Positions 45,756 through 56,141 of a stretch of 64,000 nt of DNA are shown piece by piece. The notes under the pieces are model-generated. The model saw only the letters and a list, made by a program, of their open reading frames with translations, ran no database searches and was not told where the DNA came from. Origin of the DNA: Euborellia annulipes (lineage: Eukaryota; Arthropoda; Insecta; Dermaptera; Anisolabididae); assembly GCA_023213315.1 (NCBI GenBank), contig JAKCPI010002998.1, positions 1-64,000 of the forward strand, given 5' to 3'. Position 1 is the stretch's first letter. Each line of letters begins with the position of its first letter. A program made the translations under genes and the position numbers.

Positions 45756-46340
45756 CTAATTTTATTTAAATTTCGTCGATGTTTCGGGAATGCAACATTC
45801 CCATTCTCAGGAAGATTTGTTTTTTTTTTTTTTTTTTTTATTTAAAGTATTTTCAGGCATCGAAGGCCATTTGGACTCTCTATTTATTTCAAGCCAAACC
45901 AATACAATTGAAAAAAATTCTTGGAGGGAGAGGAGGGGGGGGGGCCGGGGAGCTCGCGAGCACAAGGCAGTAACTCCACCACTAATCTATGGCCCAAGGA
46001 TCTCAGGACGATAAATTGTTAATTATTTCTTAAGTGGTTCAATCGAAAATATAGTAGAAATTTGCCATTAGATAAAAATTGCTTGTACTAGAAAATTTGT
46101 ATTTGGTAGCAATAGACAAGATTGAAAGACTGCTGATGTTTCGGGTCCACTCACAAAAAAAATAAATAAATACAGTACAGGTACCGACTATAATTTCTCC
46201 TGTACAAGCAATTGTTATCTTAGAACATATTCCTACTATATTTTTGTATGGACCGTTATGTATTCACCTTCATTTCTTGAAGATGGGAACTGTGCGTTCC
46301 CGAAACGTCGAAAAAGTTGAAATTTTATTATTCTACTACT
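45756..46340. repeat. CGAAAC foldback split by SINE-B
   Basis: Left arm 45756-45812 (AATTTCGTCGATGTTTCGGG), right arm 46258-46340 with TTGAAGA, T, perfect 6-bp stem GGGAAC/GTTCCC with 5-nt loop, GAAACGTCGAAA. SINE-B at 45813-46000 sits in the left arm; TCTCAGGA occurs on both sides of it. Confidence 0.75.
45813..46000 (-). mobile_element. SINE-B, diverged copy
   Basis: T run, then CATCGAAGGCCATTTGGACT and CTCTATTTATTTCAAGCC, the SINE-B body on the minus strand; the head is poorly preserved (45935-45990). Confidence 0.65.
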
Positions 46341-47045
46341 GTGTTCAAAAAGTAATAAGACGCGCGGGTAAAACCAAATCGGTTTATTTATTTTTTTCTT
46401 AGGTTTGTAGGATCCTAACTGACATTGCTGTCAAATTTTGAGACCAGTATTTGTATTACGCTTGTTTTTGAAGGACTCGAAAATTTAATTCGGCGATTTT
46501 TAACATGAGTGAAAAAAATTCAGCAAACAAGTTGCATAAAATTTTGCTTTCAAACAGGGCCGTAACGAGGGCGTGGCAAAACAGGCGTAACTGGGCTGGG
46601 AGCGCAAAACAAAGGGGACCGACCAAGTTGTGAGCTGCACCCGGTTTTTATTTACCAACATTTAAATCAGTGAGGCGCTACGGGGGAGAGGGGAAATGGC
46701 CTCCGACAATTATATCAGCCCCCCCCTCTCCCGTAGCGCCTCACTGGTAAATAAAAACCACGTGCAGCTCACAATTTAGAGGGAGGGGGAGCGGAAATTT
46801 GCTTATTCAGGGGAGGGGGCAATTTAGAATTTGAAATATCATTTTATATATTTTACAAAATGTGTATATAGGGAGCACAATAACTTTAAAAAGGAGGAAC
46901 TTGGTCCAATAAAAGGTTAGGGATTATGGGGGGGGGGTTAGACACTTGCCACAGGCGCTTCATACCCTTGTTACGGCACTGCTTTCAAAGAAGGGAGAGA
47001 ACGCGTTGATGACGATGAACGTTCTGGTCGGCCTATTTCATGTTT
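46341..47045 (+). pseudogene. Mariner transposase N-terminal relic, split by a hAT MITE
   Basis: GTTCAAAAAGTAATAAGACG (46346) could be a terminal repeat remnant. The ATG at 46505 opens MSEKNSANK; across the hAT insert (46555-46981 plus one duplication) the frame goes on with EGRERVDDDERSGRP (46990-47034). GRE.V.DD.RSGRP is the linker after the N-terminal HTH domain in mariner transposases. Most of the HTH is deleted between the two parts, and the catalytic domain is missing. Broken in at least three ways. Confidence 0.65.
46555..46981. mobile_element. hAT-type MITE, CAGGGCCGTAACG ends
   Basis: Begins CAGGGCCGTAACGAGGG, ends CCCTTGTTACGGCACTG, perfect CTTTCAAA on both sides (46547-46554, 46982-46989). 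Inside, CGCTACGGGGGAGAGGGG and its complement form a second hairpin (46677-46745). Confidence 0.9.
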
Positions 47046-47260
47046 TATTTTTGTGTGCGTTTGTGATAAAGAACAAGTCTCAATTCCTTGTTTGACCTAA
47101 TTATTTAAAGTAAAATTCATTTTTCTAATTACATTTATCATCAAACGCTAAGTTAGGCCTGCATAATCATTTCTTAAATCCACTTGTTTCGTCAAGCCTT
47201 GAAATAAATTAATTCCTCAATGACTTGCAGGTGTAATCGGGCTGGTCGCTCGGTCATATG

Positions 47261-47841
47261 TAGGGCTCGGATTTCGCCCTATTTGCCTTTTTTTAGTTTA
47301 TGGCTTAAAATTTAGGCCAATATGATATGTATACGTCTCATGAAATTATTTAATAAAATAAGAAGCATTTGTTAGTGCCTATAATGCCTATTTTGGCCGA
47401 TTCTGGGTTTTAGTGCCTATTTCATCTATAAATGCCTTTTTTAGTGCCTATTTTAAGTTCAAATAGCCAATTTCAATTTTTTACGAGCTATACATAGCCT
47501 AAATTTAAAATTTTTTTGAATTATCAAGAAAATATTTCAAGGGGGGGGGGGAAAGGGGGGTAATTACCCCCCCCCCTCCCGAGATTTAAAAAAAAACTTT
47601 TTTTTTCAAAAAAAAAAAAAAAAAAAAAATTTATTTTTAATGTAAATTTTTAAAAATTAAGAAAAAAATTGTGTGCTGTGTGACCACTCACACCAGATTA
47701 CCAAAAATAAGACATCAATTTTTTAACTTTTTTTTATATTATTTCTTAAATAATGCCTTTTAAGTGCCTATTTTAATAATTTTTAGTGCTTAGTTGCCTG
47801 CCTATTTTAAAGATTTTTAGTGCCTATAAATCCGAGCCCTA
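47261..47841. mobile_element. hAT-type MITE, TAGGGCTCGGATTT ends
   Basis: Begins TAGGGCTCGGATTTCG, ends AAATCCGAGCCCTA, perfect GTCATATG on both sides (47253-47260, 47842-47849). The body repeats TTTTTAGTGCCTATTT. Inside are a G-rich patch like 31498 (47540-47585) and an HPE end scrap (47665-47700). Confidence 0.9.
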
Positions 47842-47887
47842 GTCATATGACACGATTGTTGGAGGTAAAGTATTCTTTGAAGCTTTT

Positions 47888-48030
47888 AGTCTTTTAAGGT
47901 CCTTTTCTGCCATTTAGACGCCAATCCCTATTTATTTCAATGATTGGTAGTCAATTCAATAGAAATAAATTTTTCTCGCTTGGGACGGGAAGTAAACCCG
48001 GGGGGGGGGGGGCTCAGGCACGAGAATCTC
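47888..48030 (-). mobile_element. SINE-B, nearly full
   Basis: TTTTAAGGTCCTTTTCTGCC, CAATCCCTATTTATTTCAAT, GCTTGGGACGGGAAGTAAAC, then a G run where the head should follow. Confidence 0.7.
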
Positions 48031-49241
48031 AAGTCTGAATCTCAATTGCATTTACGAGTTACATGACACAGAGATTATATATAAAATAAAGAACCATTTT
48101 AAGGTAAAAATTAAATATTTTATTCACAAAAAATCTGGTGTGTCTGAACTTTCGCTTTCCTTAGGTGAAGAAAAAAATTTTTTTTTCAACTATGTATTTG
48201 AAAATTACATTATATTTGCACAGCAGATTTTTTGTGTCGCCATTAAGGCAAGAAATGAACGCAAAAGGATTATCGATGAGTTTATTCACTATTAAACTTT
48301 TTCTATGTATTAAAAATGAAAGAGCAAAAACAATTGGTCTTTTATTATTTCCTAAACAATAATTAAATTGAGAGAGAATTAAGAAGAGAATCGATTGGAG
48401 GGGATTAATGATCCAGAATGAAGGATCTGTCCTCGGAGAGATTCAATAGAGAACAACGAAACCAAGAGTTGAAAATCCTCCTGAGACGTAAACTTCCTTT
48501 TCAGGAGTTAATTAAAATCATATAAAAAAAAAAAAAAAAAACGGAAACGAAAAAGTTATTTAATTGCTTCTCTCTTCTTCTTTCTTCTACGATAATTCTC
48601 AAAATCCAATTTGAACTCATCAAATGAAATTCTATAGTTGTTACAAATTGAAATTCTCATATTAATAAGAGAGAAGAAGAATTATATGCAGAGTTTTAAA
48701 GGCTTTGTGTTGTTGCATCGCAAACGAATTGAATATCAAATTTCAACCTCATAGTTTTCACAAATACACAAGAGCATTTTGAAAGAATTTTTTGGACTGA
48801 AATTATGAGAAAAGAGAAAAAAAATCCAGCTCTGCCGAGTTTCGAACACATATTTGAGTGGTTTAGAGCAAAAGTGAACCAAGACCACCTTTTACCCTTT
48901 AGAGAAAAAATGGATCAAAGTTAAAGCCTTCTATTTATTTAATTCCTCTTAAAATATACAACAATTATTTCTTTTGCATCTCAGCAATCAGTAAGAACTT
49001 AAATTGTAGCTTATCTAAGTACACATTTTAAATTTTACACCTCCGTCAAATATAACTTTATTTAAGAGATAAAAAACAAATATCTAAGAAAAATGTAATC
49101 AATGAAAAACAAACATCGGACAACAGGCGAGATCTCTACCTCTGTGCTAAGGTCATCAAACTAGTAGCACGAGACGACTAATCCATGGTCGCAATGATCC
49201 ATAAAATCTTATATGATGAAGATAGGGGCAGCCTGGTGGAT
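48031..49241. other. Spacer with HPE end debris
   Basis: 48128-48240 is an HPE end hairpin with its centre replaced (AAAATCTGGTGTG at 48128, GCAGATTTTTTGTGTCG at 48221). 48836-48905 has a tRNA-like word GTGTTCGAAACTC (minus) but no cloverleaf. The rest is AT-rich. Confidence 0.45.
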
Positions 49242-49518
49242 ATTATTGAAAAGGGTGAATAAATAGATCCAGAGCTTATTATTCTCGAAATAATTAAAAA
49301 AAAAAAAAAAAAGGATATTTATATTACAATTGTATTCCCTCAGTTTAAATATCTAAATTATAAATAAGAGGCAATGCACTCCGAATTAAATCACCATTCT
49401 TCGTTCGGCACCATTGCCTTTTAACACATGTCGAGGAGCGAAACTAACCACATCGTTCATGTATGACAAAATTGAGGGCGAATTATTTTCTTGACACCGC
49501 ATGGTGAGTTTGTTAATA

Positions 49519-50824
49519 CAGGGTGCGGAAAAAGTTCCCGCAATTTTGTTTTTGCGCCATTTCGGCTATGTCATTGTATTTTTTTTTTATTTCTGATTAT
49601 TTTATCGAATTCCTTGTGAAATTTCCGTTAAGAAACTGTGTTATTCATTTGTTTATTTTCAGTAGTGTTTGAGTTATGAATCGTGGAAATCAACGTGTCA
49701 CAGTTGTTGAGTTGCACAAGGTGGGAATGAAGACAGCCGACATTGTTCGAACGACCGGCTTCAAGCAAAGGACTGTCTATGATGCCGTGAAACGGCTCAA
49801 GGAGACAGGCGGGATCGCGGACCGTCCTCGAAGCGACCGTCCAACCACCGCGACCACTCCGGACAACATTCAGAAGGTTCGGTGCAAAATTCAACGCAAT
49901 CCGGAGCGTTCGAAGCGGAAGAGGGCGAGAGAGCTCGGCGTTGATCAAAAGAGCATCCGACACATCTTCAAGAAGAAGCTGGGACTTCACAGTTACAAGA
50001 TAGCTAGCGTCCATTTCCTGAACGAAAGGATGAAGGCGAACCGGTTCCAGAAAGCCCGTCGAATGCTTCGTCTGCTCGCCGGTGCTCGTTTGAACAATGT
50101 TCTCTTTACAGACGAGAAGATTTTCACAGTTGAGCCGCTCCACAACCGTCAGAACTTCCGCCAACTCCTCAGGAAGGGTCAGCAGAAGACCGCGCAGCCA
50201 TTTTCCAGCCTCGGTGATGGTGTGGGCTGTGATCTGCGCCACCGGGAAGACGCCGCTGGTTTTCATCGAGCGAAACGTCAAAATCGCCGCCAGCTACCAG
50301 CAGCGAGTCCTCCGCGACGTACTGAAGCCGTGGGCAACGGCGCACTTCGGCACCGATGGAATTACGCTTCAACAGGACTGGGCGCCGGCGCATTCCGCCA
50401 AATCAACAATTGCCGTCTGCGAAGAGCTGTTTCCGGGCTTTTGGGGCAAAGACGTTTGGCCGCCTAACTCGCCGGATCTCAACCCGATGGACTATTCGGT
50501 GTGGTATATTCTGGAGCAAAAAGTCTTGGCTACACGATACGCCACCGTTAACGGACTGAAGATGGCTTTGACGCATGCCTGGGACGAGATTACGGTGGAT
50601 GAGTGTGCGAGCATCGTCGGCAATCTTCGCAAGCGACTTCCTAAATGTATTGAGGCCGATGGTGGCAATTTTGAACATCTGTTGTAAATTTTTTTGTTTG
50701 CTGTTACAGTTAGTGAACTAATAAATGTTATTATTCTTTAAATTAAATGGTATTGTTGTTTTATCCATTATTAATGTGCTGTTGAAATATCTGAAAAAAT
50801 TGCGGGAACTTTTTCCGCACCCTG
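49519..50824 (+). mobile_element. maT-type (D37D) mariner transposon, complete ends
   Basis: The 1306-bp element starts CAGGGTGCGGAAAAAGTTCC and ends with the exact complement. Terminal repeats match perfectly for about 29 bp, and TA is present at 49517-49518 and 50825-50826. It encodes one transposase with a frameshift. GC content and codon use stand out from the AT-rich surroundings, as expected for a recently arrived element. Confidence 0.95.
49676..50687 (+). pseudogene. maT transposase, one frameshift
   Basis: The transposase cuts at the terminal repeats and joins the element into TA sites in the nucleus. The start ATG at 49676 opens an N-terminal paired-like HTH pair (VVELHKVGMKTADIVRTTGF; RKRARELGVDQKSIRHIF). 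The catalytic Asp residues are in LFTDEK (50111-50113), QQDWAPAHS (50376-50378) and NPMDYSVW (50490-50492), with 37 residues between the second and third: D37D, the maT signature. A single-base shift at about 50150-50165 moves the reading into the +1 frame, where ANSSGRVSRRPRSHFPASVM continues to the stop at 50687. Otherwise full length (about 336 residues) and without other stops. One repair separates it from an intact ORF, so it is young or contains a sequencing error. Confidence 0.93.
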
Positions 50825-51070
50825 TATACTAATATCCTTATAAAATATATATGTAACAACGAGATATACTTTTTATTTGTTAATATTAAGGTCCTGAAGA
50901 AGGAGCCGTTTGAGCTCCGAAACGTTGGCCTATAGCGGAGGGATATAATCCGAATAAATTTGCCTGAATACTAGCTCTGGATCTATTTATTCGCCCTTTT
51001 CAAAAATCTTATTTCTTTATTCGTTTAATCCACATAATTTATGTATCATCTCATACTGTGTGTTATGTAA

Positions 51071-51717
51071 AGGCTCAAACAGACAGAACGCGAAATTCGC
51101 GTCGCTTGGCGTTTTTTCAACGCCGCGAAAGGGCGCGAAATGTTGTATAAGGCAAGACTGTATCATCCCCGTCACACAGGGGGCGAACTTACGCGGCGTA
51201 AACGCTCTCTTTCGCGCGACAGCTTTTTCGAGTTGTACAAATTTACAACTCCTTCGCGCGAACAGGCGAATCATCAAGATGAGTAATGAAATAAAAAAAC
51301 TTATAGAGTTAAAAACACTTGTTTTTTCGCCTCTAACTAAATAAAAGTAAATAATAAAATATGTTTTTTCTTGGCAGCCAATCTATGATTAGTAAAAAGT
51401 CTGAATCGAGGTAATTGAATAGTATTATCTTATTCTAATTTACAAGCCTCGAAAAATATTTAATCAAAGTTATCATTAATAAAATAAGATTTAAATAAAA
51501 TCTAATTTTGCAATGATATTCTATTTCTTTCGTAATATAATACTTTATTCATAAAATATTTATAAATTCATTAAATAAAGGTTGTTGAAACATATACACA
51601 ATACCGGATCGTACGCCCAGATTACGCTTCCTGTGTGGCTTAGCAAAAACGCCTTACGCCGCGAAATGCGCGCGTAGCCTGAGCGTCGCGAATTTCGCGT
51701 TCTGTCTGTTTGAGCCT
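51071..51717. mobile_element. PIF/Harbinger-like MITE, TAA duplication
   Basis: Begins AGGCTCAAACAGACAGAACG, ends with the complement; about 35 bp of near-perfect terminal repeat running into CGCGAAATTCGCG. TAA at 51068-51070 and 51718-51720. Unlike its surroundings it is rich in CG dinucleotides (CGCGAAA, GCGGCGTAA). No transposase. A 3-bp TWA duplication points to PIF/Harbinger. Confidence 0.75.
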
Positions 51718-51744
51718 TAATTGTTCAACAATGAATAACATCCT

Positions 51745-51850
51745 CTATAATGACTTTTCGCCAGCTCTGAGAATGGTTCAAACACGGAACCGAAACGTCA
51801 GCTGTGTGAATTAAACGATTAAAGAAAAAAACATAGCTGCATCTCTCATT
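51745..51850 (+). repeat. Solo CGAAAC hairpin unit
   Basis: CTGAGAA, T, perfect stem GGTTC/GAACC with 7-nt loop, GAAACGTCAGCTG, then AGCTGC about 45 bases on. No inverted partner nearby. Confidence 0.65.
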
Positions 51851-52454
51851 TCTCAGCTATAAATTGTTTTTGTAAAATGGATGTGACATCATCGAGGTAT
51901 TAAAAAAAATACGGTGTAATGTTTCCTGTATTTCTTTTATTAACCTCTTCGGGCGTTTGTGAATATTAAATCCCACTATGCGTTTTGGAAGAGATAAGAA
52001 GAAATAATAAAATGGTTGTCTCTCTCTTTTTTTTTATAAAGTCTTTGTAAGGGAAAAGACACGTATCAGTGTGTGTGTGTGTGTGTGTGTGTTTGATATT
52101 GATTGACCAGGAAGCAATTGGTTATAGCTGTGAAGGATAAGCTGATATGTGATAGAAAGAAGAAAGAAAGAGAACGAGCTGCCTGTCACCCTTTGATCCT
52201 CTCTACGACAATATTGCTTGGTCCTTTATTGGCTACACCTGTAGATCTTGTTTAACATTTTAATAAGATCCGGGGATGCGACTTCTTGTTTAAGCCGATT
52301 TTATTGTTCTTTGACCTAGTTTTAGATTTTTTTTTTTTAAATATGAATCTATTTTTTATAGGCAATTAAGAATTATGAAGACTAACCCTTCCTTGTAATC
52401 GATAATATACAATTACTCTAGATTACCCCTAGACAATAGCGCACCGATATGGTA
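51851..52454. other. Spacer
   Basis: (GT)n at 52070-52091. Otherwise no feature recognised. Confidence 0.4.
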
Positions 52455-53160
52455 TAGTGAACGCCACAATTAAGTCCCCACCTGGTATCAAGAGCCTTAA
52501 GTGTATGGTGAAATAATTTTAAATTCGAAAAGGTAAAATAAAATCATATGTACGTACAGTGGGCGCCACAAGTGCCTGATCTGCTCGAGAATGGGGCCTT
52601 GAGCTTAGTCAACCAAACCAATATTTTAAAATAAATAAATGAAGTTGGGGAAGGTGATAGGTCTTTTCAGTCCAAATAAAATATATAAATAATTTATATA
52701 TTTATTTTATTAAAAATCTATTAGATCTCAGACCGTCAGGTTTCGGCTACTCTGCTGTAAGCTTTCCTCAGATCCAGCCCTCACTGAGGAAGGCTTACAG
52801 CAGAGTAGCCGAAACCTGACGGTCTGAGATCTAATAGATTTTTAATAAAATAAATATATAAATTATTTATATATTTTATTTGGACTGAAAAGACCTATCA
52901 CCTTTCCAACTACAATTTGCACAGTCCTGGTGAGTTAAATGATAATATTTTAAATAAATGAACTTTTTTTAATGCACTGCAGAAAGCTAAGCTTTTTGGT
53001 TGCCTAAGCTCAAAGCTACACTTTCGAGTAGATCAGACACTAGTGGCGACTACTGTAACAGATTTTATTTCACCTTTTCGGTCATTAAAATTATTTCCCT
53101 ATACACCATAAATTTAAGGCTCAGATACCAGGTAGACCACAATTATTGTGGCGTTCACTG
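52455..53160. mobile_element. TA-flanked foldback MITE with a nested palindrome
   Basis: Ends TAGTGAACGCCACAA and (complement) CAGTGAACGCCACAA, TA on each side. Arms of about 170 bp pair (CCTGGTATC, GAGCCTTAA, GAAATAATTTTAA, GTCTGATCTACTCGA). TA target and short CAGT-type ends suggest a pogo/Tc1-mariner relative. Its centre is occupied by the palindrome 52651-52905. Confidence 0.7.
52651..52905. repeat. Near-perfect 255-bp palindrome (CGAAAC group)
   Basis: AAGGTGATAGGTCTTTTCAG to its complement, arms about 120 bp with virtually no mismatch and a very short centre (GATCCAGCCC). Hairpin: CTGAGGA, A, stem GGCT/AGCC extended by AC/GT, GAAACCTGACGG. Confidence 0.85.
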
Positions 53161-53310
53161 TACATACGCCTTTTCTCGTGTCATAATTGTCAGAGAGAAA
53201 TTTTGTTCTAATCAATAGGGTTTTAAATACACAGAGTGTCTAACTACACAAGTCTTGTCTGTTTCTGTGTGCTTCTGGCCTGAGAAAATTCATAAACTTT
53301 ATATAAAAGC

Positions 53311-53712
53311 TAGGGTCCGACCGAAACAAGATTTTCAGCCGAAACCGAAACCGAATATTCGGCCTCAACCTTAGTTTCGGCCGAAACCGTAACCGAAACC
53401 GAAACTTGTATTTCCTATAAAAATTTTTTTTCATTTTACTTTTTTTTTTTTTTTGAATTTTTTTTCCCTCCCGTGAAAATCATTTTACCTTTTTTTTAAG
53501 GAGACTAAAATTTTTTCTCCCTCAAGAGCAAATTATTTGACCTTTTTTATTTTTTTTGCATGCGAGTCTCATCCCATTTTTTCAGACTCTGGTTTCGGCC
53601 GGCCGAAAGGTTCGGCCATTTTTGGCCGAAACCGAAACTACGGCCGAAACCATGATTTTTGGCCGAAACTGGCCGAAACCGTAACCGAAACCGAATATTC
53701 GGTCGGTTCCTA
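53311..53712. mobile_element. hAT-type MITE, TAGGGTCCGACCG ends, copy 2
   Basis: Begins TAGGGTCCGACCGAAAC, ends GGTCGGTTCCTA, perfect ATAAAAGC on both sides (53303-53310, 53713-53720). Almost the same as 38334-38720 with small indels in T runs, so both moved recently. Confidence 0.92.
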
Positions 53713-53763
53713 ATAAAAGCATATTAGGCTAAAATCAAAGAGAATTTCCTTTTCTTTCACTCT

Positions 53764-53913
53764 ATTTTTACTTTCTCTTACCCTATATATGAAATATATA
53801 GAGAAAGTATTACGATCCTGTCAAAAATTCGATGTCGAGATTTTGATGATATATATGTTTTGAGGTCCCCTGAGTCCAAAAAAGTGGGTCCCCAGTCACA
53901 CCAGTTTTTAAAG
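53764..53913 (+). repeat. HPE with internal deletion
   Basis: TATATA hairpin and GAGGTCCCCTGAGTCC followed directly by CCAGTCACACCAGTTTTT, the last bases of the end hairpin. About 550 bp of body is missing. Confidence 0.8.
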
Positions 53914-55147
53914 TTTTAATGCTAGGGAGTACTAATACCATATTTTGAAAAAAAAATTTAATTTCATTTAACAAATTTGTATGTTTATTTGTTGGTAGTC
54001 CAATTGTTCAGGGGTCCACATCTTGTGGGTAAGTGGATGGCGACCACGAGCTGTCCTAGCTGGGACAGGCAGTCCTTCAGTTCTTTAAATGTCTGTCTTT
54101 TCCTTCCTCTTTTCAACAGGCGTCAGACCGTGCGACGGGCCTGCCTGTCCGATTTCTTCCGGTCGTAAAAATGTATGATAGGTTTGGATGGAAAGAGTGA
54201 GGTCCGCCGAACCCGCATCGCGGGACAAGGCGAGGAGAGAAGAAGAGGATTTGTTGGTAGTCCAAACGTGCAATGGCCATCAAGATCGGATCCAGCCTTC
54301 CGAACCCTCGACCATGTATGTCTGTTTCTGTAGGAACGATAAAAAAAGAGTTCTTTTAACAGGAAAGAGTCCTCCTAACCCCCCCCCCCCCGAGTAAATA
54401 AATTTAAATTTCAAGAGGAAGTCAATCAAATCTATTTATTTATTTATAGATTTTTTTTTTTTTTTAATGAGAAGCGAAGCGCCGCTGCCAGAGCGTCTAG
54501 TTATTAATTAGTCATAACGAGTAAATTTTATCTTTTTTCCTTAGTTAACATCAAAAGAAAAAATAAAATAACAAGCTACATATCTCTCGTTGTTACGCCA
54601 ATTATCCTCAATGTAAATGTATAAACATGAGATAGATATAAAATATTTATTCGTACGTAGCTCTAGAAATGGATAATAAAAAAAAAAAAAATACAATTTC
54701 TGGGAACTGATCATTAATTAATTATTCATTGCTTTAATGAATGTTTGATGATAAGTCACTCCCCTGCCTTTCGAATTCTTAGGAAATTCATGACTTATAG
54801 TCCTATCGTTTTCCTTGAGCGTTCAGTTAATATTTTTAAAGGGCCATTAGACATCCAAAACGACCAAAGCACACTAACTGTCTGTGTGAGGTAGACATTA
54901 GGCAATAGGTGAGGGTGAGTGGAATGCCTAACTCAAAGGCGTTAAAAAGTTATATGCCATGGGATGATATATGTATAGACCAAAGTGTGGGTTGCGACCC
55001 GGCACCGGTTTGTTGCCGGGGCGCGAAAAAAAATTGTAAAAACACAAAAAAATTTATATATAATTTATTTATTATATTATCTTTATCTTTATAAATATAG
55101 GTCTATATATAATTCTTCTGTACGTGTGTATGTCACTGAACTCCTCC
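53914..55147. other. Mixed spacer with dispersed repeat and Helitron-like end
   Basis: 54013-54110 matches 8615-8705 inverted. TTTGTTGGTAGTCCAA occurs at about 53988 and 54251. C run at 54379-54391. 54470-54500 has GCGAAGCGCCGCTGCCAGAG then CGTCTAGT, Helitron-like. 54979-55025 (CCAAAGTGTGGGTTGCGACC) resembles a hAT end. No gene. Confidence 0.45.
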
Positions 55148-55500
55148 TAGGCTGAACGCACACCAATTGAGCTAAAACGTTTTTGACTAATCGTGCCTAA
55201 AACTGTTTTTTCTTTGGGTCAACGCACACCGAGGAGGCAAAACACAATTGAGCATGATTCGACAACATTGAACAAAATGTTTTGCCATTAAGCATTTTTG
55301 CTCAATCGGTGTGCATTGGCATTGGATAAAATGTTCGGCCAGTGAGCAAAAAATGCCAACGCACACCGATTAGGCAAAAACGCTCAATGGGAAAACATTT
55401 TTTCCAATGGCAAAGCATGTTGCTTAATGGGTGTGCGTTGGCATTGAACAAAACGTTTTGTCCAAGAGCGTTTTGCTCAATTGGTGGGCGTTCAGCCCTA
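55148..55500. mobile_element. MITE built of repeated GCACACC / CAAAAC words
   Basis: Ends GGCTGAACGCACACCAATTG and CAATTGGTGGGCGTTCAGCC. Inside, the words CAACGCACACCGA, GAGCAAAAA and AACATTTT recur in both orientations at least four times, so it folds on itself at several scales. No ORF; duplication uncertain (TA or CTA). Confidence 0.6.
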
Positions 55501-55878
55501 AACGACTGAACCGATTTTGATGAAATTTTTGTGTGTTTGTGAGAGTCCCGGAAAGATTATGATTCACAGAAAATCTTAAGTCATGTATAATTAACCGTTA
55601 AAATAATCTATATAAATAAAAATTAATCTATGTATGAAAATGTTCTATAGAAATCCACAATTTTCAATGAATCTATTTGGAATTAAGTACACATATAGTA
55701 CATGAACCATGGAGTAACGTAGTAATCAAATTTCTTCAATATGGAAATTTGGTTTGGAAATTAGAAAGGAAGTTAGTAGCTGTGCTGTGCGACCAGTCAT
55801 ACCATATTTTTTAATATACAAATAAATCAGAATTTCTAGAAATATATATAAAATAATAAACGCCAAATAAAATTAAAT
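55501..55878. other. AT-rich spacer
   Basis: 55775-55815 is a minor HPE end scrap (TAGCTGTGCTGTGCGACCAG). Nothing else. Confidence 0.4.
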
Positions 55879-56141
55879 GAGGCCCTCAGGCTTGGTGTAG
55901 TTGGTAGCTCGCCTGCCTTGTATACCAAGGTTCGAGGGTTCGGATCCCAGGCAGTCCGATTATTTTATTTAAGCTATTTGGATACCAAACGGCTTAAATA
56001 AGAATGCCTGGGCCTCCAATTGCTATATTTACAAATAATGTATATAGTATCAAGTCTTAAATGGCCTAAGTTGCCGAAAAGACTGTGTGTGTATGTGTGT
56101 GTGAATTGGAAAAAGTGTGAGTGTTGACAAAAAAAAAAAAA
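55879..56141 (+). mobile_element. SINE-A, full copy
   Basis: A box GGTGTAGTTGGTAGCTCG, B box GGTTCGGATCCC, full body, TG tail and A run 56130-56141. Confidence 0.87.

Larger units (their letters stand above)
49242..51003. repeat. CGAAAC foldback carrying a maT transposon
   Basis: Outer arms AAAAGGGTGAATAAATAGAT and the complement at 50973-51003 pair. The right part has CTGAAGA, A, perfect stem GGAGC/GCTCC with 7-nt loop, GAAACGTTGGCC and AATAAA (50893-50965). The loop is filled by the maT element 49519-50824. Confidence 0.75.

Noticed and set aside
48836..48905. Minus-strand tRNA-like segment with GTTCGAAACTC and a T run after it
   Set aside because: Acceptor and anticodon arms do not pair; too weak for a gene or a SINE call.
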